Below are positions 1-9,300 of a stretch of DNA of 22,290 nucleotides, in pieces. The position numbers and the translations under genes were made by a program. The notes under the pieces were generated by a model. That model searched no databases. It was not told the DNA's origin and saw only the letters and a list, made by a program, of their open reading frames with translations. Each line of letters begins with the position of its first letter. The first letter of the stretch is position 1. Location of the stretch: NCBI GenBank assembly GCA_050288085.1, contig JBNKDD010000062.1, positions 1 to 22,290 of the forward strand. Reading direction: 5' to 3'. Origin of the DNA: JBNKDD01 sp050288085. GTDB taxonomy: Bacteria > Chloroflexota > Anaerolineae > Aggregatilineales > UBA3940.

Positions 1-384
1 AGTGCCCTGGCACAAGTTACGCCTAATTCCGATGACAGCATCAACAATCTCCACTTTGCTCCCAGCCAGATGTTTTCGAGCCGGTCCCTTATTATGGTTA
101 TCAGCCCGCTGGCGGCTAACGACTGGCAGATTTTCCCCCGCCTGCGTGCATATGGATATCAGGTGCTGCTGATTAGCCCTGATCCCTTAGACTACGCCCG
201 GTCAAGCCTGCCTGTCAGTCAGGCTGGTCGGATGGCAAGCCGACTGGCCCGTTTGGAACGCGAACTGGAAATCTCCAAGATCAGGCAGTTGTGGATTCCG
301 GTGATTGACTGGTCGGTGAGCCAACCCCTGTCACCCCTGGTACGCCGAACCTTGATCCAGACGCATATTCAATCAAAGCGCTAG
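1..384 (+). CDS. C-terminal part of a DUF58-type protein (5' end outside window)
   Basis: The reading frame is open from base 1 to the TAG at 382-384, so this is the last 127 codons of a longer gene; the Met at base 70 is internal. The visible part contains a hydrophobic strand around LIMVISPL, then RLRAYGYQVLLISPDPLDYA, an Arg/Glu-rich helix (RLARLERELEISKIRQ) and a final IPVIDWSVSQPLSPLV segment. This order (hydrophobic strand ending in SPL, 'G-Y-Q-V-L-xI-S-P-D', basic helix, 'V-x-D-W-x-V-x-x-P-L') is what I remember from the C-terminal half of DUF58 proteins, a VWA-like family usually found next to MoxR AAA ATPases. No catalytic function is known for that family. The next gene starts 10 bases downstream with its own ribosome binding site, so the two are probably cotranscribed. 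The family call is from pattern memory only. Confidence 0.55.
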   Translation, partial: SALAQVTPNSDDSINNLHFAPSQMFSSRSLIMVISPLAANDWQIFPRLRAYGYQVLLISPDPLDYARSSLPVSQAGRMASRLARLERELEISKIRQLWIPVIDWSVSQPLSPLVRRTLIQTHIQSKR

Positions 385-394
385 AGGGTACTCA

Positions 395-874
395 ATGACA
401 CAACAAAGACTTTTGAAGTTGGTAACCCTGACCGCAGGGGTTATCTGTCTGATGGCTGGCTATGGGCTAGCCGGACGATGGGGACTTCTTGCCGCTGCCG
501 GTTTGGTTTGGCTGGCGGGTATCTTGACCGACGGATGGTCTACGGTGGTGTTTGTAGTTTTGGTTGGGCTGGCAATGGGGGGAATATCTGTCGGAGTCTG
601 GCCGATCCCGATGATTTTTGGCGCGACTCTGGCCCTGGCCAGTTGGGACCTGGCAAATTGGGAGAACTTTGTTGCGGGCGGTCTGCCTGATGAGACAACT
701 GCCTGGTTAGAACGGAGACATCACATCTATCTTGCATTAGCGCTAGGGTCAGGGCTGCTGATATCGATCATCGGCGAGATGATTACTTTTCAAATTCCCT
801 TCGGTGTTTTGGTGCTATTGATAGTACTGGTGCTCTTTGGGGTAGATCAGATGTGGCGTTTAGTTAAGGGATAA
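395..874 (+). CDS. Small multi-spanning membrane protein, unknown function
   Basis: This 159-residue protein is almost entirely hydrophobic. I see about five or six likely membrane segments: residues ~8-25, ~28-45, ~49-66, ~70-86, then a polar stretch (~90-110, containing the charged LERRHH), followed by ~111-130 and ~133-153. It ends in a short basic tail (WRLVKG). The start ATG at 395 has the ribosome binding site AGAGGG at 383-388 with a 6-base spacer; this site overlaps the stop codon of the preceding DUF58-type gene, so the pair looks translationally coupled. I recognise no family motif or catalytic residue. Membrane proteins of unknown role are common in DUF58/MoxR clusters, so a role in the same membrane or envelope process as its neighbour is the best guess. 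Confidence 0.75.
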   Translation: MTQQRLLKLVTLTAGVICLMAGYGLAGRWGLLAAAGLVWLAGILTDGWSTVVFVVLVGLAMGGISVGVWPIPMIFGATLALASWDLANWENFVAGGLPDETTAWLERRHHIYLALALGSGLLISIIGEMITFQIPFGVLVLLIVLVLFGVDQMWRLVKG

Positions 875-1445
875 AAAAACCGGTCTTTTGACATACACCC
901 GGATCAGACATAGTTCGATTGATGTGCTGTCAGATAGGTTTATATCTTCAACCAATCTCACTTATTGTCCTGATAGGTCTACACTCACCACTCTTCATTT
1001 CCAGTCATAACTTCTACTTAGATTCACCATCAGCTTCCGCGCTGTCCCTGTAAATATGATCGGGCCAGCTTGTTCAGTCCCCTCGTTCGACACTCGTATC
1101 TGTAAACTATCCAGTAACATCTATGTTGAGCGAATGTACCGAATCCTATACAATGATGGATATATATAGAGTAAACGGGTGCTATGCAGGTTGAAAATTA
1201 CCAGAAGTTGGAAGATGGATGCAAAGTTTATCAATGAGGCCAACCCCAACAATACCGAACTGACACCGATGGTGGGCACTTCGGCAGGTTAAATCCAACC
1301 CACGCGACCCCCGTTGTTGTACTGACTTTCCCATGCAAGGAGCACGACATTGTCGAAAGCCGCCAGGTTGGCACAAAGCCGGTCGTAAAGCAGCCTGGCT
1401 TCTACCAGCTATTGAAAAATCCGTGAGATGGTGACAGAGGTGAGC
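875..1445 (+). other. 571-base intergenic stretch with no supported gene
   Basis: The stretch holds one convincing promoter candidate (1126-1154) and a long leader before the histidine kinase. No tRNA cloverleaf or terminator stands out. Directly after the stop codon at 874 there is an A-run/CCGG/T-run near-palindrome (about 876-890), but it has no room for a loop and is not a normal terminator. Between 1184 and 1426 one frame reads as 80 codons interrupted by a single TGA at 1235-1237 (start MQVENYQKLEDGC, end FYQLLKNP); I recognise no protein there and treat it as chance or a decayed remnant. A 64-codon minus-strand frame over the same bases is Cys/Gly/Arg-rich and not convincing. Confidence 0.6.
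1126..1154 (+). promoter_or_regulatory. Sigma70-type promoter candidate upstream of the multi-PAS kinase
   Basis: TTGAGC (1126-1131, 4 of 6 to TTGACA) and TACAAT (1149-1154, 5 of 6 to TATAAT) are separated by 17 bases. Transcription would start near 1161 and give an untranslated leader of about 285 bases before the kinase start at 1446, which is unusually long. The call is from sequence match only. Confidence 0.42.
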
Positions 1446-4400
1446 ATGTCTACACCAGTGTCAATCTTGATTCTTGATGATAATCCCGACGATATCGATC
1501 TCTTGCTGAATGAGATACGCCAGGCCGGGTTTGATCCAACCTGGCAGTGTGTCGATAGCGAAGAGGAATATCTCGCTTTATTGGAATCATCGCCCGACAT
1601 TGTCCTGTCCGATTTCGCAATGCCACAACTTGAGGCAAGACGTGCTCTGGCACTGTTAAAGGAACGTTCCCTGGACATCCCGTTGATCGTCGTATCAGGC
1701 ACAAGCGATGCGGAGATGGCCGTGGAATGCATGCGACTTGGCGCGGCTGACTACCTGCTCAAAGATAACCTGACACGTCTGGAGCAGGCAATGCTCCAGG
1801 CATTGGAAGCTAAACGCATAGATGAAGAAGAACACCTGACAGAGATAGAGCGGGAAAAGAACGAAAAGAAGTATCGTCTTCTGGCTGAAAACACGCTTGA
1901 TGTGATCTGGCAGATGGATTTGAATCTAGAGTTCACCTATGTTAATCCTGCTATCCTTCAGATGACCGGTTATTCGCAGGAGGAGTGGATCGGCTCAAAC
2001 CTTGCCGACCACTGTGAAGAAAAATACTTATTACAGATGACCCAATTGATTGCTGAGGAGATATCCAAAGGTCAAGCCCATCATAAGATCGTTTTTGAAA
2101 CGATGATGTTGGATAAACAGGGCAGCCCTTTTCCGGTTGAAGTTCATGGCAAAATTATATTTGATGAAGCTGGAAAGCCGGTTAATTTTCAGGGCACGAC
2201 CAGAGACATCACAGAGCGCAAGCAGATAGAACAGGCACAGCGCGAATCGGAACAATTTATCCGGTCAACTCTAGATGGGCTTTCAGCCCATATTGCGATT
2301 GTTGACCAGACAGGAAAAATTCTGGCAGTCAACCAGGCCTGGCGGGATTTTGCCGATGCCAACCTTTCGAGCGAATCGAACGTATGTGAAGGAGCAAACT
2401 ATCTTGATGTGTGTGACACAGCCGTAGGCTCCTTCTCGGATGGGGCAGCAGAGTTCGCGGCTGCTATCCGGGCAGTACTGACCGGTGAAGAGCATACACT
2501 TTTAATGGAATATCCCTGCCATTCACCAACTGAAAAACGCTGGTTTATCGGGCGGGTAAACCGTTTTCCTGGCGGTGGCCCACCCCGCGCTATTGTGGCG
2601 CATGAGAATATCACCGAGCGCAAACGGGTAGAGGAGGCACTGCGCCAGAGCGAAGAACGCTACCGTCTGCTCGCTGAAACTACCCGCGACGTGATCGTGC
2701 TGCATGATATGAAGGGCCTGATCCGCTATGTCAACCGGGCCGGGAGAGATCTCGGCGGGTTGAAATTAGGTGAGCCAATTACAGCTTCTATCCCTGACGA
2801 GTTTATAGACAAAGTGACTGACCGTCAGCAAGCTCGTGCTGAGGGAGATCGGTCTACATATCTCTATGAGATCGCATTTGTGAACCCTGAAGGTCAGAGC
2901 ATTCCCGTCGAAATCAATTCAAGTGCCCTTGAATTTGATGGGGAACCACAAATTCTGATCGTGGCCCGTGATATTACCGAGCGTAAGCAGGCAGTGGAGG
3001 CCCTCCGCGAGAGCGAGGAGCGATTCAGAGCGATCTCATCTAACACACCCGACCATATTTTGATGCAAGACAGCCAACTCAGGTATTTATTTGTTGTCAA
3101 CCCCCAGTTAGGTTTGACCGAACAGAACATGGTCGGAAAAACAGATCATGACTTCCTGTCGAAGGAGGATGCCGACAAACTCACTCAGGTCAAAACTAAG
3201 GTATTGGAGACCGGTGAGTCCGTGCATCTTGAGCTCTCTCTTGATTCTCTGGAAGGGAAGCTGGAGCATTTCGACGGGGCTTATGTCCCCAAATTCGACA
3301 CCCAGGGTAAGGTAGATGGCCTGATCGGATACTTCAGGAACATCACCAAACACAAGGAAGCCGAACAGGCTCTGCGGGAAAGTGAGGAGCGTTATCGTTC
3401 CACCCTCGATAATATGCTGGAAGGCTGCCAGATCATCGATCAGGACTGGCGCTATATCTATATCAACGATACTGTGGCCAAACAGGGGCGACAGACAAAG
3501 GAGCAGTTGCTGGGCCATACCATGATGGAAGTTTACCCCGGCATTGAAAAAACTCCCCTGTTTTCAGTCTTGAGGAGATGTATGGATGAGCATGTTCCAG
3601 AACGCATGGTGAATAAGTTCGTCTATCCCGATGGCTCCAGTGGGTGGTTTGAGTTGAGTATTCAGCCTGTACCTGAAGGACTCTTCATCCTATCGAACGA
3701 GATCACCAAGCGAAAGCAGGCTGAAGAGGCGTTGGTTCATGAGCGTGATCTACTACACACCCTGATGGATAATATTCCGGATTCCATCTACTTTAAGGAC
3801 ACCGAAGGCCGGTTCACCCGGATCAACCAGGCTGAGTCTAAGCTGCTGAATTGCGATAACCCGGAGAATGCTCTGGGGAAGACTGATTTTGATTTCTTTA
3901 CCCACAGGTTTGCTCAGGAGACCTTCGACGATGAGCAGCAGATTATCAAGACAGGCAAACCGCAGATTGGAAAGATCGAGCAGATCAGGTGGAATGATGG
4001 TCAGTCCCGTTGGGCATCGGCCACTAAAGTGCCGATCCGAGATAATCAGGGTCAGGTAACGGGGATTGTCGGGATCACACGGGATATCACCGATCTCAAA
4101 CAGGCCCAGGAAGCCGAGCGTGAGCAGCGCACATTGGCCGAAGCGCTGGCCGATGTCACAGCCAAACTTAACAGTACACTTGACTTAGAGGAAGTGCTGG
4201 AGTACATCCTCGCCAATGTGGGGCGCGTCGCGCAGCACGATTCAGCCAGTGTTATGCTCGTTGAGTCTGGAGTCGCACACGTTGTTCGCTGCCAGGGACG
4301 AGCCGAAACTGAGGATGAAACAAAATACTCTCTGGTGATTGCTGAGACACCTACACTGAGCCAGATGGCCGAGAGCCGGGAACCACTGGCTATTCCAGAG

Positions 4401-6230
4401 ACACAGAATTCCTCTCTCTGGATACCGGCAATCAGCTGGATACATTCTTATGCCGGTGCACCTATCCGGCTGGATGATAAAGTAATCGGGTTCATTAACC
4501 TGGATGGGGCAAAACCCAATATGTTCACCGACGATCACGCCCGGCGATTGCAGGCATTTGCCGATCAGGCGGCAGTTGCCATCAAGAATGCGCAGCTCTT
4601 CGGCCAGACTGAGCAGCGGGCCGCCTATCTGGCTGCTCTGAACGATGCATCAAACCGGGTTGCCCGTTGGGGATTAGACCTGGACGGGGTGCTTCAGGCT
4701 ATCGTCACCTTGCTGGTAGAGCGGGTTGGGGTAGCCCTTGCCCGTATCTGGCTGACCGACGATGACGGTGAGTATCTGATTTTGCGGGCCAGCGCCGGAC
4801 TCCACTCACGCCTGGATGGTGATCATGCCCACCTCCGAGTTGCCGACAATCCTGGTCATATAGGTCAGATCGCCCGGGAGCGAGAGCCGGTGCTGCTAAA
4901 CCAGATTCAGGGTCTCACCTCGTTTGACCAGGAGTGGGCACAGACTCATGGCCTGGTCAGTTTCGCGGGGTATCCGCTGCGCAAGAATAATCACCTTGTT
5001 GCGGTACTCGCCATCTTCAGCACTGAGTCGCTAGACCATGCGCTGCTGGATATGCTGGGCTCATTTGCCAACCAGGCCGCCATTGCGATTGAGAATGCCC
5101 GGCTGTACCATGAGTTGGAAATCCACAGTGGCATACTGGAACAGGCGGTTGAAGAACGCACAGCAGAATTGCAGCAAACCAAGGAGCGGGTAGAAACCAT
5201 CCTCAATTACAACCCTGATCCGATCCTGCTGCTGAAGCCAGATGGTGCTATCGAGACGACCAATCCTGCCTTCAAGCGAGTCTTCGGCTTCCAGGTCGAT
5301 GACAGGCATAAGTGGCTGCCAACTAACCTGGTCATCCCTGCACATGCCGACAAGATGCAAGCTGCATTGCAGAGCGCTATCGATAAACATCATGTCATGC
5401 GCCTGGAACTAATCGCCAGACATCAGGGTGGAACCACATTCGATGCCGAAATTGCGCTGGCTCCTATTCAGGTTGATGATGCCCTACTGGGGGTTGTATG
5501 CAGTGTGCGGGATATCAGCGCACTCAAAGAAGTTGAGCGCATGAAAGACGCTTTTGTATCCAATGTCTCCCACGAACTGCGAACGCCGATCACCAGTTTG
5601 AAGTTAAGTCACAAGTTGATGGAAAAGAATCCCGCCGGGCGTGAAAGATATATGGGCCGGCTTGATAGGGAGATCAACCGGTTGGACAATCTGATCGAGG
5701 ACCTTTTGCGCCTATCTCGCCTGGATCAAGGGCGGGTGGATTTGGATATTCAACTGGTTGATCTTAACACACTGGCTGCCCAGTATGTTAATGACCGCAC
5801 TCCCCTGGCCGAGAGTCAGGAATTATCTATCTTGTTTAAGAAGGGTTCAGACTTACCCCCGGTTCAGGCTGATGAGGGGCTGATCGGGCAGGTGATGAGC
5901 ATCTTGCTCACCAACGCCTTCAACTATACGCCAGCCGGTGGCACGGTAACGATAAGTACTCATCTGGAAGAGCTTGATAGCCGCCGTTGGGCCGGATTCA
6001 GCGTCAGTGATACCGGGCCGGGCATTATCTCGGACGATCAATCTCATGTATTCGAGCGCTTCTACCGAGGTCAAGCCGGACTTGACTCCGGTGCGCCGGG
6101 CACAGGTCTGGGATTGGCGATTGCACAGGAAATTGTCGAGAGGCATCATGGCCGGATCGAGATACAAAGCGAAGGCATACCCGGTCAGGGTTCGAGGTTT
6201 ACGGTGTGGCTGCCCATCGACGCGCCGTAG
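1446..6230 (+). CDS. Soluble sensor histidine kinase, REC - PASx6 - GAFx2 - PAS - HisKA - HATPase
   Basis: Cytoplasmic sensor kinase of about 1594 residues with no membrane segment. Order (numbering from 1446): receiver domain ~5-125 with the acidic pair, phospho-acceptor Asp56 (IVLSDFAMP), Ser/Thr switch (VVSGTSD) and Lys (YLLKDN); PAS domains at ~141-259, 266-394, 399-517, 519-637, 642-757 and 761-887, most joined by near-identical linkers (ITERKQ...EALRESEERYR); GAF domains ~902-1055 and ~1069-1222; a coiled linker (EQAVEERTAELQQTKERVE); a seventh PAS ~1249-1365; HisKA with His1376 in SHELRTP; HATPase with N box (LTNAFNY), DTGPGI and GTGLGLAI. All phosphotransfer residues look intact. I chose the ATG at 1446 because GAGG (1437-1440) lies 5 bases upstream; ATG 1428 in the same frame has no such site. 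The receiver at the N-terminus suggests input from another kinase, which is not identified here. Signal and output are unknown. Confidence 0.93.
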   Translation: MSTPVSILILDDNPDDIDLLLNEIRQAGFDPTWQCVDSEEEYLALLESSPDIVLSDFAMPQLEARRALALLKERSLDIPLIVVSGTSDAEMAVECMRLGAADYLLKDNLTRLEQAMLQALEAKRIDEEEHLTEIEREKNEKKYRLLAENTLDVIWQMDLNLEFTYVNPAILQMTGYSQEEWIGSNLADHCEEKYLLQMTQLIAEEISKGQAHHKIVFETMMLDKQGSPFPVEVHGKIIFDEAGKPVNFQGTTRDITERKQIEQAQRESEQFIRSTLDGLSAHIAIVDQTGKILAVNQAWRDFADANLSSESNVCEGANYLDVCDTAVGSFSDGAAEFAAAIRAVLTGEEHTLLMEYPCHSPTEKRWFIGRVNRFPGGGPPRAIVAHENITERKRVEEALRQSEERYRLLAETTRDVIVLHDMKGLIRYVNRAGRDLGGLKLGEPITASIPDEFIDKVTDRQQARAEGDRSTYLYEIAFVNPEGQSIPVEINSSALEFDGEPQILIVARDITERKQAVEALRESEERFRAISSNTPDHILMQDSQLRYLFVVNPQLGLTEQNMVGKTDHDFLSKEDADKLTQVKTKVLETGESVHLELSLDSLEGKLEHFDGAYVPKFDTQGKVDGLIGYFRNITKHKEAEQALRESEERYRSTLDNMLEGCQIIDQDWRYIYINDTVAKQGRQTKEQLLGHTMMEVYPGIEKTPLFSVLRRCMDEHVPERMVNKFVYPDGSSGWFELSIQPVPEGLFILSNEITKRKQAEEALVHERDLLHTLMDNIPDSIYFKDTEGRFTRINQAESKLLNCDNPENALGKTDFDFFTHRFAQETFDDEQQIIKTGKPQIGKIEQIRWNDGQSRWASATKVPIRDNQGQVTGIVGITRDITDLKQAQEAEREQRTLAEALADVTAKLNSTLDLEEVLEYILANVGRVAQHDSASVMLVESGVAHVVRCQGRAETEDETKYSLVIAETPTLSQMAESREPLAIPETQNSSLWIPAISWIHSYAGAPIRLDDKVIGFINLDGAKPNMFTDDHARRLQAFADQAAVAIKNAQLFGQTEQRAAYLAALNDASNRVARWGLDLDGVLQAIVTLLVERVGVALARIWLTDDDGEYLILRASAGLHSRLDGDHAHLRVADNPGHIGQIAREREPVLLNQIQGLTSFDQEWAQTHGLVSFAGYPLRKNNHLVAVLAIFSTESLDHALLDMLGSFANQAAIAIENARLYHELEIHSGILEQAVEERTAELQQTKERVETILNYNPDPILLLKPDGAIETTNPAFKRVFGFQVDDRHKWLPTNLVIPAHADKMQAALQSAIDKHHVMRLELIARHQGGTTFDAEIALAPIQVDDALLGVVCSVRDISALKEVERMKDAFVSNVSHELRTPITSLKLSHKLMEKNPAGRERYMGRLDREINRLDNLIEDLLRLSRLDQGRVDLDIQLVDLNTLAAQYVNDRTPLAESQELSILFKKGSDLPPVQADEGLIGQVMSILLTNAFNYTPAGGTVTISTHLEELDSRRWAGFSVSDTGPGIISDDQSHVFERFYRGQAGLDSGAPGTGLGLAIAQEIVERHHGRIEIQSEGIPGQGSRFTVWLPIDAP

Positions 6231-6317
6231 AGGCATAAGTTACGTATGATACAGTTATATCTTCAGCAAGCCGCCAATATATAAATTGTACCAAGCTTCT
6301 TTATTGCCATAGTTTTA

Positions 6318-6346
6318 TTCCATTTTTCATCTTGCTATCCTATAAT
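6318..6346 (+). promoter_or_regulatory. Promoter candidate upstream of the kinase-nSTAND-WD40 gene
   Basis: A perfect TATAAT (6341-6346) sits 35 bases before the ATG at 6382, in the AT-rich 151-base gap behind the multi-PAS kinase. The -35 position at 17-base spacing (TTCCAT, 6318-6323) is a poor match, so the site would be weak or need an activator. It would make the downstream pair (6382-12229) a separate transcription unit. Confidence 0.35.
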
Positions 6347-6381
6347 ACACTGTAATCATCGCTTAACATTGTGAGCTACCC

Positions 6382-9300
6382 ATGAATGATCTAACCGGTC
6401 AAGTCATCAAGGGATATGTTCTTCGTGAACTGCTCGGAGTTGGGGGGTTCGGCGCAGTTTACAGGGCTTATCAACCCTCAATTGAACGTGAAGCTGCCAT
6501 CAAAGCCATCTTACCTAGCTATGTGAATCATCCTGAATTCATTCGCCGCTTTGAAAGCGAGGCGCGGCTCGTCGCCCAACTAGAGCACCCCTATATCGTG
6601 CCTCTTTACGACTTCTGGCGCGAGCCTGATGGGGCTTTTCTGGTTATGCGTTTCTATCCTTTAAGCCTGTATGATTACCTTTACGAGAATGGTGCTCTAA
6701 CCCTGGAGACCGCCGTTCGCCTGGTTGATCAGATCACGGCAGCACTTGTGATCGCCCACCGCAATCATGTCATTCACCGCGACTTGAAGCCCGAAAATAT
6801 TTTACTTGACCAATATGGCAACGCCTACTTAAGTGATTTTGGGATCGCCACTTATTTAAACCAGGATAAAGACCTGGCTGACGGGCCCGGGTTTACCGGC
6901 TCCGTAGAATACGCTGCACCAGAGGTACTGCAAGGTCAACCGGCTACCAGGCAATCAGATATTTACAGCCTGGCCTATGTTCTGCACCGGGCCTTGAGCG
7001 GACAATCCATTATCAGTGAAAAAAGCGTGAACCGTTGGGTTAATCATCATTTATCTGACCCACTGCCTCCGCATGAATATATTCCTGATGATGTTTATAA
7101 AGTGCTACAAAAGGCGACCACTAAAAAACCCGAACAGCGTTATGCTTCTGTCGTCGAATTCGCCGCTGAGCTGCATGCGGCACTATCGGGAGAGCGCATC
7201 GCCAGCGAAAGCATAGAAATAGCATTAACACCAGACAACCCATATAAAGGTCTGCGTGCTTTCGAAGAATCGGATGCAGATGATTTTTATGGGCGTGATG
7301 CTTTAACCACTCATCTCCTGGAACAACTGGTCGAGGATGTCCCCTTTAATCGTTTCCTGGCGGTGGTGGGGCCAAGTGGCAGTGGTAAGTCAAGCCTGAT
7401 CAAAGCCGGGTTAGTGCCTTCTCTACGGCAGGGTAGTATATCCGATTCGGACAACTGGTATTATGTTGAAATGACACCGGGTGAGCGGCCCTGTGAAAAA
7501 TTGGCCGCTGCGCTGCTCAGTGTTGCCATCAACCCACCGCCGGATATTTTGCAGCAGCTTCAGCGAGGCAGCGAGGGCTTTAGCGAGGTATTGACCGCCA
7601 TTTTGCCACCCGGTCAGGAACTCCTTTTGGTGATCGATCAGTTCGAAGAACTGTTCACACTGGTTGACAACGAGGCTGATCTCGCACTCTTCTTGAACAG
7701 CCTGTACGCTGCTATCACTATGCCTGACAGCCAACTGCGGGTGATCATTACCCTGCGTGCTGACTATTATGATCGTCCATTGGAATATGGCGATTTTGCT
7801 AAATTAGTACGCAACCGAACCGAAGTTGTGGTCCCACTATCACCTTCAGAATTTGAGCAGGCGATTTTGCGACCGGCACAGCGGGTCGGGCTGGAGGTTG
7901 AACCCAGGCTTGTAGCAGCGATCACAGCCGATCTGCGGGGTGAACCGGGCATGCTGCCCTTGCTCCAATATACTCTGACAGAGCTTTTTGAACGACGTGA
8001 GGGCAGCAAACTGACCCTGAAAGCCTACCAGGACAGCGGTGGTGTACGGCAGGCCCTGGCAAAACGTGCTCAAGAACTCTACGATGGAATGCCGGAGAGT
8101 CACCAACAACTTTCCCGCCAGGTCTTTCTACGGATGGTTACGCTGGGCGAAGGGATAGAAAATGCCCGTCGACAAGTCTTATTCTCTGAGCTCAATGCGA
8201 TGGCCCCGGATCGAACCGCGCTTGATATAGTCCTGGATACGTTCAGCAAATACCGACTGATCACCTTTGATTACGATCCAACAACCCGCGAGCCAACCAC
8301 AGAGATTGCACATGATGCTTTGCTCCGTGAATGGAGCCAACTGCGAGAATGGTTGGAAGAAAGCCGGGGTGATATACAAATGCAGCGAAGCCTGACTACC
8401 GCCTGCTATGAATGGATTGATGCAGGGCGCAGAGAAGGCTTTTTGCTGACCGGCGGACGTCTGGCCCGGTTCGAAGAGTGGAGCGCCGAATCGACCATAG
8501 CCCTGGGGCAAGATGAGCACCAGTTCTTACAGGCCAGTCTGGACGAACGCGACAGGCTGGCCGTCATTGAGACTGAACGTCTATCCCGCGAAATTGTGTT
8601 GGAGCAGCGCGCTCACAGCCGCTTACAAATCCTGGCAGTGGTGCTGGCGGTGGGCATTATCGGGGCGGTGGTTTTGTCGATAGTTGCCTTTAACCAGAGC
8701 AATAAGGCCGAAGACAATCGCAACAAGGCGGAAGCGAATCAAAGAGAAGCGGAAGCTGCCCAGGAGATCGCCGAAGCGAATCAAAAGGAGGCTGAGACCG
8801 CTCAAGAAGCGGCTCAGGCTGCTCAGAAAGAAGCGGAAGCTGCCCGGCGAGAAAGTGATCAGAACGCGCTGCGCTCACTTGACACAGCCCTGCTCTCCTA
8901 CTCGCAGCTTTCCCTATATCGGGATCGCAACGCTGATCTGGCGATTGCACTGGCACTAGAGGCTCACGACATTGGCAGCTTACCGGAGCAAGAATACCGC
9001 GCTTTATCCGAAGCAGCTTATGCCCCAGGCACACGGCGGATATTTACCGGTCACACCGATTGGGTCGCAACTCTTGATCTGAGCCAGGATGGGACACGAG
9101 TTCTGTCAGGCTCAAGAGATATGACCATGCGGTTGTGGGATGTCGAAACCGGAGAATCGTTACGCTCATTCCCGGCAGATGACCCGACAACCGAAGACAT
9201 TATCGAAGGGCACAGCAAGGAAATCAGGGATGTCGCGCTTAGTCCAGATGAACGGCTGGCCGCTTCTGCTTCGATTGATACCACCGCCCGAATCTGGGAT

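Noticed and set aside
876..890. A-run, CCGG and T-run after the small membrane protein gene as a terminator
   Set aside because: The near-palindrome leaves no loop and has imperfect arms; it cannot form a normal hairpin terminator.
1182..1376. 64-codon minus-strand frame in the intergenic region
   Set aside because: Cys/Gly/Arg-rich composition, no ribosome binding site that I can see, no recognisable motif; it overlaps the predicted leader of the kinase on the other strand.
3108..3518. 136-codon minus-strand frame inside the multi-PAS kinase
   Set aside because: It is antisense to clear PAS domains and shows no motif of its own.
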